A stretch of DNA of 64,000 bases from CBDANW01 sp965197825 (GTDB lineage: Bacteria > Acidobacteriota > Vicinamibacteria > Marinacidobacterales > DATDRI01). Under the pieces are notes generated by a model. The model saw only the letters and a program-made list of their open reading frames with translations, had not been told where the DNA came from and searched no databases. The stretch lies in the NCBI GenBank assembly GCA_965197825.1, contig CBDANW010000002.1, positions 496,001 through 560,000 on the forward strand, in the 5' to 3' direction. Shown piece by piece: positions 8,674 through 16,775 of this stretch. Every line of letters starts with the position of its first letter. The stretch's first letter is position 1. Position numbers and translations under genes: made by a program.

Positions 8674-10611
8674 CTACTTCTGCTCGTCCGAGTCGACGAC
8701 TTCTGCATCGATGACGTCGTCACCCCCCGCGGGGCCGCCGCCAGGCTCGCCCGCTCCGGCGCCGGTCGCACCCGCTCCCGCCTCGCCTGCTGCGTCTGGT
8801 TTGGCCGCCTCACCCGCTTGCTTGTACATGATCTCCGCCAGGCGATGGCTCGCCCGCTCCAAGACTTCCCGGGCGTTGCGGACCGCTTGCACGTCGCCAT
8901 CCTGCAACGCCTTCCTCGCGTCCTGGATGGCAATCTCGATCTGCGAAGACTCCTCGGTCGGGATCTTGTCCTTGTTCTCGGAGAGGATTTTTTCCGTCTG
9001 GTAGACCATGCTGTCGGTCTTGTTGCGCTCTTCGGCTTCGTCCTGTCGTCGCTGATCGTCTTCCGCATGGGACTCCGCTTCCCGCTGCATCTTCTCGACC
9101 TCACTCTGGTCGAGGCCGCTCGAAGCGGTGATGGTGATGGCCTGCTGCTTTTGAGTGGCCAGATCCTTCGCCGAGACGTTGACGATCCCGTTCGCATCGA
9201 TGTCGAAGGTTACTTCGACCTGGGGCACGCCGCGCGGCGCCGGCGGGATCCCCACCAGATGGAAACGCCCGAGCGTTCGATTGTCACTGGCCATGGTTCT
9301 TTCGCCTTGCAGCACGTGGACTTCCACCTGCGTTTGATTGTCGGATGCCGTCGAGAAGATTTCGCCCTTTCGCGTCGGGATGGTTGTGTTCCGCTCGATG
9401 AGCTTGGTAAAGACACCACCGAGCGTTTCGATGCCCAACGACAAGGGCGTGACGTCGAGGAGAAGGAGATCCTTCACTTCACCCGAGAGCACGCCGGCCT
9501 GAATGGCGGCCCCCACAGCCACAACTTCGTCGGGGTTGACGCCCTTGTGCGGCTCTTTCCCGAAAGTCTCCTTCACGATCTCCTGAACCTTGGGCATTCG
9601 GGTCGAGCCTCCCACCAGCACGACCTCATCGATTTCTTTGGCGGACAGCCCGGCGTCCTGAATCGCTTGCTTGCACGGGCCTACCGTCTTCTGCAGCAGA
9701 TCCTCGATGAGCTGCTCGAGCTTGGAACGGCTGAGCCTCAGCGAAAGGTGTTTCGGCCCGGACGCGTCCGCAGTAATGAAGGGCAGGCTGATCTCGGTCT
9801 CCATCGTCGACGAGAGCTCGATCTTCGCCTTTTCCGCCGCCTCCTTGAGGCGCTGCAGCGCCATCCGGTCTTTGGAAAGATCGATCCCCTGATCCTTGAC
9901 GAACTGGTCGATGATCCACTCGATGATTCTCTGATCGAGGTTGTCTCCACCCAGGTGCGTATCACCGTTGGTCGATTTGACCTCGACGACGCCCTCACCG
10001 ACTTCGAGAATCGAAATGTCGAACGTGCCTCCGCCGAAGTCATAGACGGCGATCTTCTCGTCGCGCTTCTTGTCCAGGCCGTACGCCAACGCCGCCGCGG
10101 TCGGCTCGTTGACGATTCGCATGACTTCGATGCCGGCGATCTTGCCGGCATCCTTGGTGGCCTGCCGCTGGCTGTCGTTGAAATAAGCGGGGACGGTAAT
10201 GACCGCCTGCTCCATTTTTTGCCCGAGGTAATCCTCGGCCGCCTGCCTCATCTTCTGCAGGATCATGGCCGAGATCTCCGGAGGAGAATGCGTCCGTCCC
10301 TTGATCTCGACGCGCGCATCACCGTTGTCCGCTTTTATGACCTTGTAGGGAACCATCTTCATTTCTTCGGAGACTTCCTCGTAGCGTCGGCCCATGAACC
10401 TCTTGATGGAGAACACCGTGTTCTCGGGATTGGTCACCGCCTGACGCTTGGCGACCAGTCCTACGAGGCGCTCGTTGCCCTTCGAAAAAGCCACCACCGA
10501 CGGCGTGGTGCGACTTCCCTCGGGATTCGTGATGACGACCGGGTTGCCCCCCTCCATGACCGCGACCACGGAGTTCGTCGTCCCGAGGTCGATGCCGATG
10601 ATCTTGCTCAT
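8674..10611 (-). CDS. dnaK: Chaperone DnaK (Hsp70)
   Basis: This 645-aa Hsp70 has the full ATPase domain (IGIDLGTTNS at 4-13, IAVYDFGGGTFDISI, VVLVGGSTRMP), the linker VKDLLLLDVTPLSLGIE, the substrate-binding domain, and a Gly/Ala-rich C-terminal lid ending VIDAEVVDSDEQK. A strong Shine-Dalgarno (GGGAGGA) precedes the ATG. It is first in the dnaK-dnaJ-hspR-sigma-DnaC-like block. No grpE lies between dnaK and dnaJ, unlike many HspR operons, so grpE must be elsewhere. A long open frame on the opposite strand is a codon-structure shadow. Confidence 0.98.
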   Translation of the reverse strand: MSKIIGIDLGTTNSVVAVMEGGNPVVITNPEGSRTTPSVVAFSKGNERLVGLVAKRQAVTNPENTVFSIKRFMGRRYEEVSEEMKMVPYKVIKADNGDARVEIKGRTHSPPEISAMILQKMRQAAEDYLGQKMEQAVITVPAYFNDSQRQATKDAGKIAGIEVMRIVNEPTAAALAYGLDKKRDEKIAVYDFGGGTFDISILEVGEGVVEVKSTNGDTHLGGDNLDQRIIEWIIDQFVKDQGIDLSKDRMALQRLKEAAEKAKIELSSTMETEISLPFITADASGPKHLSLRLSRSKLEQLIEDLLQKTVGPCKQAIQDAGLSAKEIDEVVLVGGSTRMPKVQEIVKETFGKEPHKGVNPDEVVAVGAAIQAGVLSGEVKDLLLLDVTPLSLGIETLGGVFTKLIERNTTIPTRKGEIFSTASDNQTQVEVHVLQGERTMASDNRTLGRFHLVGIPPAPRGVPQVEVTFDIDANGIVNVSAKDLATQKQQAITITASSGLDQSEVEKMQREAESHAEDDQRRQDEAEERNKTDSMVYQTEKILSENKDKIPTEESSQIEIAIQDARKALQDGDVQAVRNAREVLERASHRLAEIMYKQAGEAAKPDAAGEAGAGATGAGAGEPGGGPAGGDDVIDAEVVDSDEQK

Positions 10612-10652
10612 CCTTTGTTCCTCCCTACTTTTCTTCTCTGTCTTGCCTTAGT

Positions 10653-10746
10653 GCCGTGGGGCCCCCAGCCTTCGCTGGAAGCTTCGGCTGGTCCGCCGAA
10701 GTTCTCTTCGTTCGAAGTACGGACGAAGGCGGGACACCCCCACGGC
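10653..10746 (-). other. Structured 5' leader of dnaK
   Basis: An inverted repeat GCCGTGGGG (10653-10661) pairs with CCCCCACGGC (10737-10746) and encloses smaller hairpins such as CCAGCCTTCGCTGG and CTTCGG...CCGAAG. The segment lies between the predicted dnaK promoter and the dnaK start, inside a leader of roughly 220 nt. It could be an RNA thermosensor-like fold, a processing site or an inserted palindromic repeat; sequence alone does not decide. Confidence 0.4.
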
Positions 10747-10839
10747 TTGCGCCTTCGTCGGTGAAAATGCTTAGGGCTCGCTCCGTTCGCGTAGAGTGCC
10801 GATTGATTTTACCGAGCACCCCGCCTTTAGTCTGGCCAA

Positions 10840-10868
10840 AGGATAGAATGTGAGCTAGAATTTGTCAA
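10840..10868 (-). promoter_or_regulatory. Predicted sigma-70 promoter of dnaK, with possible degenerate HAIR site
   Basis: On the minus strand TTGACA (10863-10868) is followed after 17 nt by TATCCT (10840-10845). Overlapping the -35, CTTGACA-N7-GCTCACA loosely resembles the HspR operator HAIR (CTTGAGT-N7-ACTCAAG) with the correct spacer but only 5/7 and 4/7 half-site matches. The promoter call is reasonable; the operator is speculative but positionally sensible given hspR in the operon. Confidence 0.5.
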
Positions 10869-11080
10869 GTTTTTTGCTGATATCTCTGGCGGCCAAGCTG
10901 TGTCCCAGCCGGGATACATCTTGTCCCTAAAGGGGGACCCGGAACACGTGCATCCGGCCGACCGACATTCCGTTAACACCTTTATTGACAGTCTATTACA
11001 TGATTATCATTCTTCGCCGTCAGATGGTATACAGGTTGCAATCTATCGGGTTGTTAGACCGGCCCCGGGGAGGAGGTGCT

Positions 11081-13141
11081 ATGGTGACACGCGCGGCTTA
11101 CATCCTGATCAGCATTCTGACTGTGCCTACGTTCCTTACGTCTTCCACATTTTCATTCGGGCAATCCGGTCGTACCTACAACTACGGCCACATCCGCTAC
11201 GCCGAGGGCGAAGTGACCTTGCAGCGTGCCCTGGAGCCGGAAGCCGCGGAGGCCGCCATCAACGTGCTGGTCATGCCGGGCGATCGGCTGTGGACAGCGA
11301 CGTACGGGCGGGCGGAGGTTCTCTTCGCCGATGGCTCGGTGCTGCGAATGGACGAACGCACCAAGGTGGACTTCACCGCGTTCGGAGAGACCGCCGGTGC
11401 GGAGACCCTGCTCCGACTGTGGAACGGAAGCCTCATCCTACGCATCGTCGATGCTTCGGCGGCTTCCTATCGGATCGACACGCCGTCCGGCAGCATCTTC
11501 CCTGTTTCCGAAGGTTTGTTTCGGATCGACGTCGATGAGACCGGCATCGCAACGGTTTCGGTCTATGAAGGCGTCGCCGAGCTGGCATCGGAAACCGGTT
11601 CGGTTCTGGTTCGAACCGGTCAGCGGAGTTTCGTCCAGCAGGGTCTTCGGCCCGAATCCCCTTTCGAATTCAACACGGCTCTTTACGACGCGTTTGCCTC
11701 TTGGAGTGATGGCCGAGAGCAGCTTCACCGGCACGCGCGTCGCATCGAAGGAGTGCCGGACGAAGTAGCCGTTTACGCCGGTGAGCTCCAACACTATGGC
11801 AGCTGGCGACACGACGCTTCGCACGGACAGGTCTGGTATCCCACCACGTCCATCGGTTGGAGTCCCTACACGCATGGTCGATGGTCTTATACGTCCTTCG
11901 GCTGGACTTGGATCTCTTATGAGCCTTGGGGATGGGCTCCTTACCACTATGGTCGTTGGGGGCACGGCACCTTGGGCTGGCACTGGATACCGGGAGTTTA
12001 TTGGGGACCGGCTTGGGTCTCTTGGGCTTTCGGGCCGACCTGGGTGGGATGGTCTCCGTTGGGGTACCACAACCGCTCCATCGTTCCCTACCGCTCCGTG
12101 TTTGACTATCGCGGCGGTCGTGCCGTGCCTCGACACGGATGGAGTTTCGTCAAGAACGATCACTTCCGGGCGGGCGGTCCCGGTCGAGCTGTCCCGGTCG
12201 AGCGCACGCGACTTCGTGTCGAAGACGTTCGCGCGACCGCGAATCAGGGGCGCTTGTTCGAATCGGGAGCAATCCTGGATCGCGAGCTTCGACCCCGGGC
12301 GGTGGGAACTGCTGCTATGACGCGAATGACGCACGCCTCGAATCGAACGAGCGCCGCGAGCTCTGCGGCATCGAGTCGCGGTGGGCTCCGTCGAGGCCCG
12401 GGAGGAACGACCCCGACGACTCTGACAACTCTGTCTGGGGGCCGTACGAGCACGTCCAGTGGATATGCTGTGCCTCGATTTGCGCCTACCGGGACCAGCG
12501 GTAACGCGACCGGTTCACGTACCGCGGGTTCTTCTACTGGGCAGGCCTCTAAACAAGCCATTGGGCAAGCAACGGGACGAGCGACGACGGGTGCCGGCAG
12601 TCGTGGCGGCGCGGCCTCGACCTTGAGCCGGGTAAGCGCGGGCGTGCAACGAGGGGATACCGCCAAGACCAGAACTATTCCTGCTGGTGTGAGCCGCGGA
12701 TCCTCGACCGGCATCGTTACGCCGGGCACCACGCCGGGCGCGGTCCGTCGCGCTCCCTCGAGTGTAGCCAGCCCCTCCCGTATCATGCGTAACCGCGGTA
12801 CCGGCCAGGGTACAAGCCGGGGCACGGCGACGACGCGAACCCCTTCTCCGCGTTCTCAGGAAGTCACGCGTGTGCCCGCCGTCGAGCGGAGCAAGGGGAG
12901 CAGCGCCGGAAGCAAAGACTTCTTCGGGCGGCGGCCGTCGAGCGTCGGTAGCCCGCGTTCGGGAACCAGCGGTGCGCGGGCGACGCCCCGAACGCCTCGG
13001 ACGCCTAGAGTAGGCAGCCCGAGCAACAACCGGTCCTCGCAGACCAAGAGCTCGAATCGATCGTCGAATCGGTCTTCTAATAAGGGCAACAGCTCCGGCA
13101 AGCGAAACAGTAATCGGAACAGCAGCCGGCCGCGGAATTAA
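11081..13141 (+). CDS. Exported FecR-domain / DUF6600 protein
   Basis: The 686-aa protein starts at the ATG at 11081, four bases after an AGGAGG; the frame opens earlier but that start has no ribosome-binding site. Residues 1-28 form a signal peptide (AAYILISILTVPTFL). A FecR-like domain follows (about 40-175, with GDRLWTATYGRAEVLFADGS). A Trp/Tyr-rich DUF6600 repeat region follows (YGSWRHDASHGQVWYP, GRWSYTSFGWTWISYEPWGWAPYHYGRW). The last 250 residues are a basic Ser/Thr/Gly/Arg low-complexity tail. FecR domains here probably act as cell-envelope binding modules; function is otherwise unknown. Before the IS256 insertion its stop was eight bases from the convergent sppA stop. Confidence 0.8.
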   Translation: MVTRAAYILISILTVPTFLTSSTFSFGQSGRTYNYGHIRYAEGEVTLQRALEPEAAEAAINVLVMPGDRLWTATYGRAEVLFADGSVLRMDERTKVDFTAFGETAGAETLLRLWNGSLILRIVDASAASYRIDTPSGSIFPVSEGLFRIDVDETGIATVSVYEGVAELASETGSVLVRTGQRSFVQQGLRPESPFEFNTALYDAFASWSDGREQLHRHARRIEGVPDEVAVYAGELQHYGSWRHDASHGQVWYPTTSIGWSPYTHGRWSYTSFGWTWISYEPWGWAPYHYGRWGHGTLGWHWIPGVYWGPAWVSWAFGPTWVGWSPLGYHNRSIVPYRSVFDYRGGRAVPRHGWSFVKNDHFRAGGPGRAVPVERTRLRVEDVRATANQGRLFESGAILDRELRPRAVGTAAMTRMTHASNRTSAASSAASSRGGLRRGPGGTTPTTLTTLSGGRTSTSSGYAVPRFAPTGTSGNATGSRTAGSSTGQASKQAIGQATGRATTGAGSRGGAASTLSRVSAGVQRGDTAKTRTIPAGVSRGSSTGIVTPGTTPGAVRRAPSSVASPSRIMRNRGTGQGTSRGTATTRTPSPRSQEVTRVPAVERSKGSSAGSKDFFGRRPSSVGSPRSGTSGARATPRTPRTPRVGSPSNNRSSQTKSSNRSSNRSSNKGNSSGKRNSNRNSSRPRN

Positions 13142-13149
13142 AGGGCTCG

Positions 13150-13160
13150 CTATCGGATGC
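13150..13160 (-). pseudogene. sppA: Original sppA stop codon and target duplication left of IS256
   Basis: The cta at 13150-13152 is the original TAG stop of sppA, preceded on the minus strand by GCATCCGA, the 8-bp duplication that also flanks the other IS end (14619-14626). Removing the IS restores ...LMPWILRIR followed by the stop. Confidence 0.7.
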
Positions 13161-14618
13161 GGGGATGTCCCGGCCGCTGTTGAATTCGGTCGGGTAGCGG
13201 CGGCACCTGTGAATACTCTTAGGCAGCAAACTCATCGCTGTCAAGAGATTTCTGTTTGCTTCTAAGCGCGTGAACGAGAGCGCCCATATGGCGATAGCCT
13301 TTGATACGCCGGAACTTTTTCTGCGCGGTGACGACGCCAAGAGCGGTCCATCGGCGAACCATGGAAGGACTCTACCAACGCTTGACGTTTCTCGATACTC
13401 TGCGAATGGTTCCGTTGAGATTCTCAATGGCGTTCGTCGTGGCAAGAGACTGGCGAAGTAAGGCGGGCAGCGCGAGCTTCACGACCGTGAGTGTCTCTTC
13501 CATCCCTTCACGAAGGCTTCCGGCAGCTTCGTCGTAGCCGTTTCGCTCGAGCCACGACACCAATGCCTGAAGTCGCTTGCGCGCCTTGTCGGCACTCTTG
13601 CACTTGTAGGCTTCCTTCATCGTCTGGAGCACGTAGGCGTGACGAGACTTGGGAAGGTACGAGCGAAGATTCCGGAGTTTATGGATCTGGCACCTTTGGA
13701 TGACCGCGAGGTCCCCCAAAACGTCGACGAGTGCCTTGCGGATGCCTTTGCCTCCGTCCACTACGCAGAGAATCGACTCATCGACGCGCAAGCCTCGCTC
13801 GAGAAGGTCCTGCAACATCGCGGTGCACACCCGAGAGTTCTCCGTCGAGCCCAGCCATATACCCAGGGGCACCTTCGTTCCATCTATTGTGATACCGAGA
13901 GTTACGACGACGGTCTGTCCGGCCACCTCAAGGCCATCCAGCATCAGTGCCGCAAGCTCGAACTCCTCTAGCCGCCGAGACAGGTATTCCTCGAGCTTCT
14001 TAGTCGTCTGGCTCACGAGGTGACGGCTGGCGGCACTCTTACTCGTGCCACGAGACTTCAACTTGGCCGCGGGTTTGTCCAGACTCGATTCGTAATTTCG
14101 GGTCGATACCCCCACCAAGATCTGATTCAACACTCGCTCTGGAAGCGGGTCTTCTTCGCGGAAGGCTTCGAAGTGTGGAAGCGACGCCTCCTCGCCCGAC
14201 TTCGAGCGAACTCGAGGTCGCGACACTTGGATGCGACGACCACCGAAGCTCAGCTCTCCGTTCGTGCTCCCACAGTGGTTATGAGTTCGCTCCTTCTCGT
14301 GCTTGCCCTTGAGCCCCGCGATCTCCTCGGCGTCCTCTCTGAGCAGTAGGTGCAGAGCTGTCAGTCCTTGCTCGTACACCCATTCCGTCAGATCCGCCTT
14401 CGTGGCCGCGATCCCAGCTATCATCGGTAGCAGTATCTGACCGACTTGGCCAACTACCTTGCCCGTAGGCGAGTGCGTTTGCTTTCTTACTGGCTTCTTC
14501 GATTTCCTAGGCATTGGTGGCTCCTTGTCCCCCTCTGGAGACGGTTTATTGGCAGACCTAATTCTTAGGCCGGCCAAGGAGCCGCCGCTACCCCAAATTC
14601 AACATCCGGCGGGACATC
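13161..14618 (-). mobile_element. IS256-family element A1, complete
   Basis: The element is 1458 bp. Its ends share imperfect inverted repeats of about 38 bp that begin GGGGATGTCCCG and include TGTTGAATT and GGGTAGCGGC. It is flanked by a perfect 8-bp target duplication, TCGGATGC, at 13153-13160 and 14619-14626, typical of IS256. It carries one transposase gene. A truncated second copy lies at 62062-63078. Confidence 0.93.
13372..14514 (-). CDS. IS256-family (Mutator-type) transposase, ends at an early in-frame TAG
   Basis: This is a DDE transposase of 380 aa from the ATG at 14514, which follows AGGAGCCACCA; an upstream start is possible. Recognisable blocks are ELAALMLDGLEVAGQTVVV (first Asp), ILCVVDGGKGIRKAL and VIQRCQIHKLRNLRSYLPK (second Asp and the CxxH signature), and LATTNAIENLNGTIRR (Glu region). 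The frame stops at TAG after RNVKRW. It then continues in the same frame as SPSMVRRWTALGVVTAQKK and FRRIKGYRHMGALVHAL to TAA at 13219, the normal family C-terminus. The same TAG is in the second copy. Confidence 0.88.
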   Translation of the reverse strand: MPRKSKKPVRKQTHSPTGKVVGQVGQILLPMIAGIAATKADLTEWVYEQGLTALHLLLREDAEEIAGLKGKHEKERTHNHCGSTNGELSFGGRRIQVSRPRVRSKSGEEASLPHFEAFREEDPLPERVLNQILVGVSTRNYESSLDKPAAKLKSRGTSKSAASRHLVSQTTKKLEEYLSRRLEEFELAALMLDGLEVAGQTVVVTLGITIDGTKVPLGIWLGSTENSRVCTAMLQDLLERGLRVDESILCVVDGGKGIRKALVDVLGDLAVIQRCQIHKLRNLRSYLPKSRHAYVLQTMKEAYKCKSADKARKRLQALVSWLERNGYDEAAGSLREGMEETLTVVKLALPALLRQSLATTNAIENLNGTIRRVSRNVKRW

Positions 14619-15467
14619 CCCTCGGATGCGCAGTATCCACGGCATCAGAAAGAGTGCTTCTTCGCTGATGAGAGGCGTGACGAGCTCGAGGAGAGTGGAG
14701 AACGAGCTCGCCGGTAGGCCCGGTACGCTCACGGAGCTCCTCGCGCCCCACGGCACTCCCACAGAGAGTAGCTCCCGCAGCCGCGGCCTCTTGGCGTAGG
14801 TCACGACGTTGATTTTCTGTTTGGACGAAATGCCGGCCTTTTCGCGCGCGAGCTGAACCGCGTCCTCCAAATCTCCCAGCTCATCCACCAATCCGCGGTC
14901 TTTGCCTTGCCGGCCAGTCCACACCCTCCCCCGCGCCACTTCTTGAACCGCCTCCAAGCTGAGACCGCGACCTTCGGCAACTCGGGGAACGAAGAGCTTC
15001 TCGTAGAAAAACCGTAGGTGCTCACGAAGCTTGGCCCGCTTGTCGGAGGTGAACGGTCGGGTCGGCGAACGAAAACCAGCACGCCGATGGAGAGACAACG
15101 TCTCGCGGTGAATACCGAGCATGTCGAGTAGTCGCCGCGCGACGACCTTTCCCCCGACGATGCCGATCGACCCGGTGAGTGTCGAGGGTCGGCGAGAATA
15201 GCGTCCGCCGCCGTCGCGATGTAATAGCCTCCCGACGCCGCGACGTCCCCCATCGAAACCACCACCGGCTTTTCCTTGCGGGTGAGGGCCACTTCCCTCC
15301 AAATCAAATCCGAGGCCACCGCGGCGCCTCCCGGACTGTCTACGCGAAGCACGACCGCCTTCACCCGCCGGGACTCACGGACTCGCTTCAAGAACTCCCC
15401 CAGACCCCGGGGGCTCACGATCCTGGAGGACGGACGAGAGCGCCGTTCACCCGTCGAAGCAATTGGG
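14619..15467 (-). pseudogene. sppA: SppA-type signal peptide peptidase (S49), truncated at both ends and frameshifted
   Basis: S49 peptidases digest leftover signal peptides in the membrane. Recognisable are VKAVVLRVDSPGGAAVASDLI (the region before the catalytic Ser), KPVVVSMGDVAASGGYYIATAAD (containing the catalytic Ser), and after a frameshift near 15185 the segment STLTGSIGIVGGKVVARRLL. The N-terminal half and promoter are missing: the IS1595 end lies at about 15468. The 3' end was hit by IS256 just before the stop codon, adding a short foreign tail (GDVPPDVEF and on). Not functional as a full-length enzyme. Confidence 0.82.
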
Positions 15468-15960
15468 ATTTATGATCTTAGATTGACAAAGACCATAAAA
15501 CAGTGTACCATGTGGCCATGATGAAGAGACACAAGGCACCGTGCAAATCCCACCGCGAAGGTATCACGCTCATCCAATTGTACGACATGTTTCCCGACGA
15601 AGATGCCGCCCGTCAGTGGTTCGAGCAAAGACTGTGGAACGGCCAGCGGTGCTGCGGCCACTGCGGTAGCCTCAGAACCAGCAAAGCTTCTCACGCCAAG
15701 ATGCCGTACTGGTGCACGGATTGCCGCTCATACTTCAGCGTCCGAACCGGAACGGCTCTTGAGTGCTCCCGACTGCCGCTTCGCAAGTGGGCGCTCGCCA
15801 TCTACCTCGAAGTCACGAGTCTGAAGAGCGTTTCGTCGATGAAGCTCCACCGAGACATCGGCGTCTCCCAGCGTGCGGCTTGGTTTATGCTGCACCGCAT
15901 TCGTGAAGCGTGGAAGCCCACTGCAAATTCATTCTCTGGCCCCGTCGAGGTAGACGAAAC
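15468..15960 (+). mobile_element. IS1595-family element, left part only
   Basis: The segment begins near GGGATTTATGATC (a probable end repeat), contains a promoter TTGACA-N17-TACCAT at 15484-15512, and encodes the 5' portion of an IS1595 transposase. It is abruptly replaced by the IS66 left end at 15961, so the right end is missing. Confidence 0.75.
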
Positions 15961-15964
15961 GTAA
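15518..15964 (+). pseudogene. IS1595-family transposase, C-terminally truncated
   Basis: The N-terminal zinc ribbon is intact (CCGHCGS and PYWCTDCRSYFSV), followed by TALECSRLPLRKWALAIYLE and the start of the DDE domain. It ends at GPVEVDET, where family members continue into GGK. The stop TAA is made by the first bases of IS66 (GTAAC). The ATG at 15518 is preferred over a GTG at 15503. Confidence 0.85.
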
Positions 15965-16039
15965 CTCCTCTCCGTGGCCCGTCGTGACAAGCGTGTCGGA
16001 ATGTTCCATCGTGAGCAGTCTTGAAAGGAGTGCGAAGCG

Positions 16040-16384
16040 ATGGAAGCGAGGACAGCATTTCGTAGGCGAGCACGTGAAGAAAATCGTGGCCGCACAGGTC
16101 GAGGGCGGCGTTACTCGCGGGAACAACGTCGCGAAGCGGTGCTGTATCTGAATCAGATGAAGGATCAGGGCGCGAGCCTTGAGGGTGTCGCGAGGGGGCT
16201 CGGGGTGAGTGGCTGGAGTCTATCTCGATGGAATCGAGAGGAGGCTATGAGGGGTATCGTTCGGCGTGTCGAAGTCGTGGAATCGGAAAAACGCACGGAG
16301 ATTACGCTGGTAACCCCGCGAGGGTATCGAATCGAGGGTCTGTCGGAACAGCGGCTGCTGCGGCTTGTTGAGCAGCTGGGATGA
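16040..16384 (+). CDS. tnpA: IS66 TnpA (helix-turn-helix accessory protein)
   Basis: This 114-aa basic protein has an IS3/IS66 TnpA-type helix-turn-helix: YSREQRREAVLYLNQM and GASLEGVARGLGVSGWSLSR. It probably binds element ends or tunes transposition. It overlaps tnpB by four bases (ATGA), as usual in IS66. Confidence 0.85.
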   Translation: MEARTAFRRRAREENRGRTGRGRRYSREQRREAVLYLNQMKDQGASLEGVARGLGVSGWSLSRWNREEAMRGIVRRVEVVESEKRTEITLVTPRGYRIEGLSEQRLLRLVEQLG

Positions 16385-16761
16385 AGTGGAATAGCCGTCG
16401 GGTGTCGGCGTGGGCGTACGCGGCGCCGGCGGATCTCCGCAAGGGCTTTGACGGTCTGTCGGCGCTGGTGATGAACGAGCTTGGTCGTGACCCGCTGAGC
16501 GGTGAGCTGTACTTGTTCGTCAGCCGCAACCGAATCCGCGCGAAAGTTCTGCACTGGGACGGGACCGGACTGTGCGTCTACGCGAAACGTCTCGAAGAGG
16601 GAAAGTTCGCATGCCTGTGGTCCAGCGGTGACGGCGAGCCAGTGCGACTGACGACGACAGAGTTGTCGTTGTTTCTGGAGGGGAGCCGGTTGGTCGGAAA
16701 AATATCTTTGTCACCTCCTGAAATGAAGCATTTTTCACTTGCCGTGAGATCGTCTCTATGA
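16381..16761 (+). CDS. tnpB: IS66 TnpB accessory protein
   Basis: This 126-aa protein has the family signature PADLRKGFDGLSALV, DPLSGELYLFVSRNR and KVLHWDGTGLCVYAKRLE. IS66 Orf2/TnpB proteins are required for transposition, but their biochemical role is not established. This TnpB is unrelated to the RNA-guided TnpB of IS605. Full length for the family. Confidence 0.92.
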   Translation: MKWNSRRVSAWAYAAPADLRKGFDGLSALVMNELGRDPLSGELYLFVSRNRIRAKVLHWDGTGLCVYAKRLEEGKFACLWSSGDGEPVRLTTTELSLFLEGSRLVGKISLSPPEMKHFSLAVRSSL

Positions 16762-16775
16762 TCTAATCGTATTCC

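Noticed and set aside
8818..10764. 648-codon open frame antisense to dnaK
   Set aside because: Long antisense frames opposite dnaK are a known effect of its codon pattern; no ribosome-binding site and no domain was seen.
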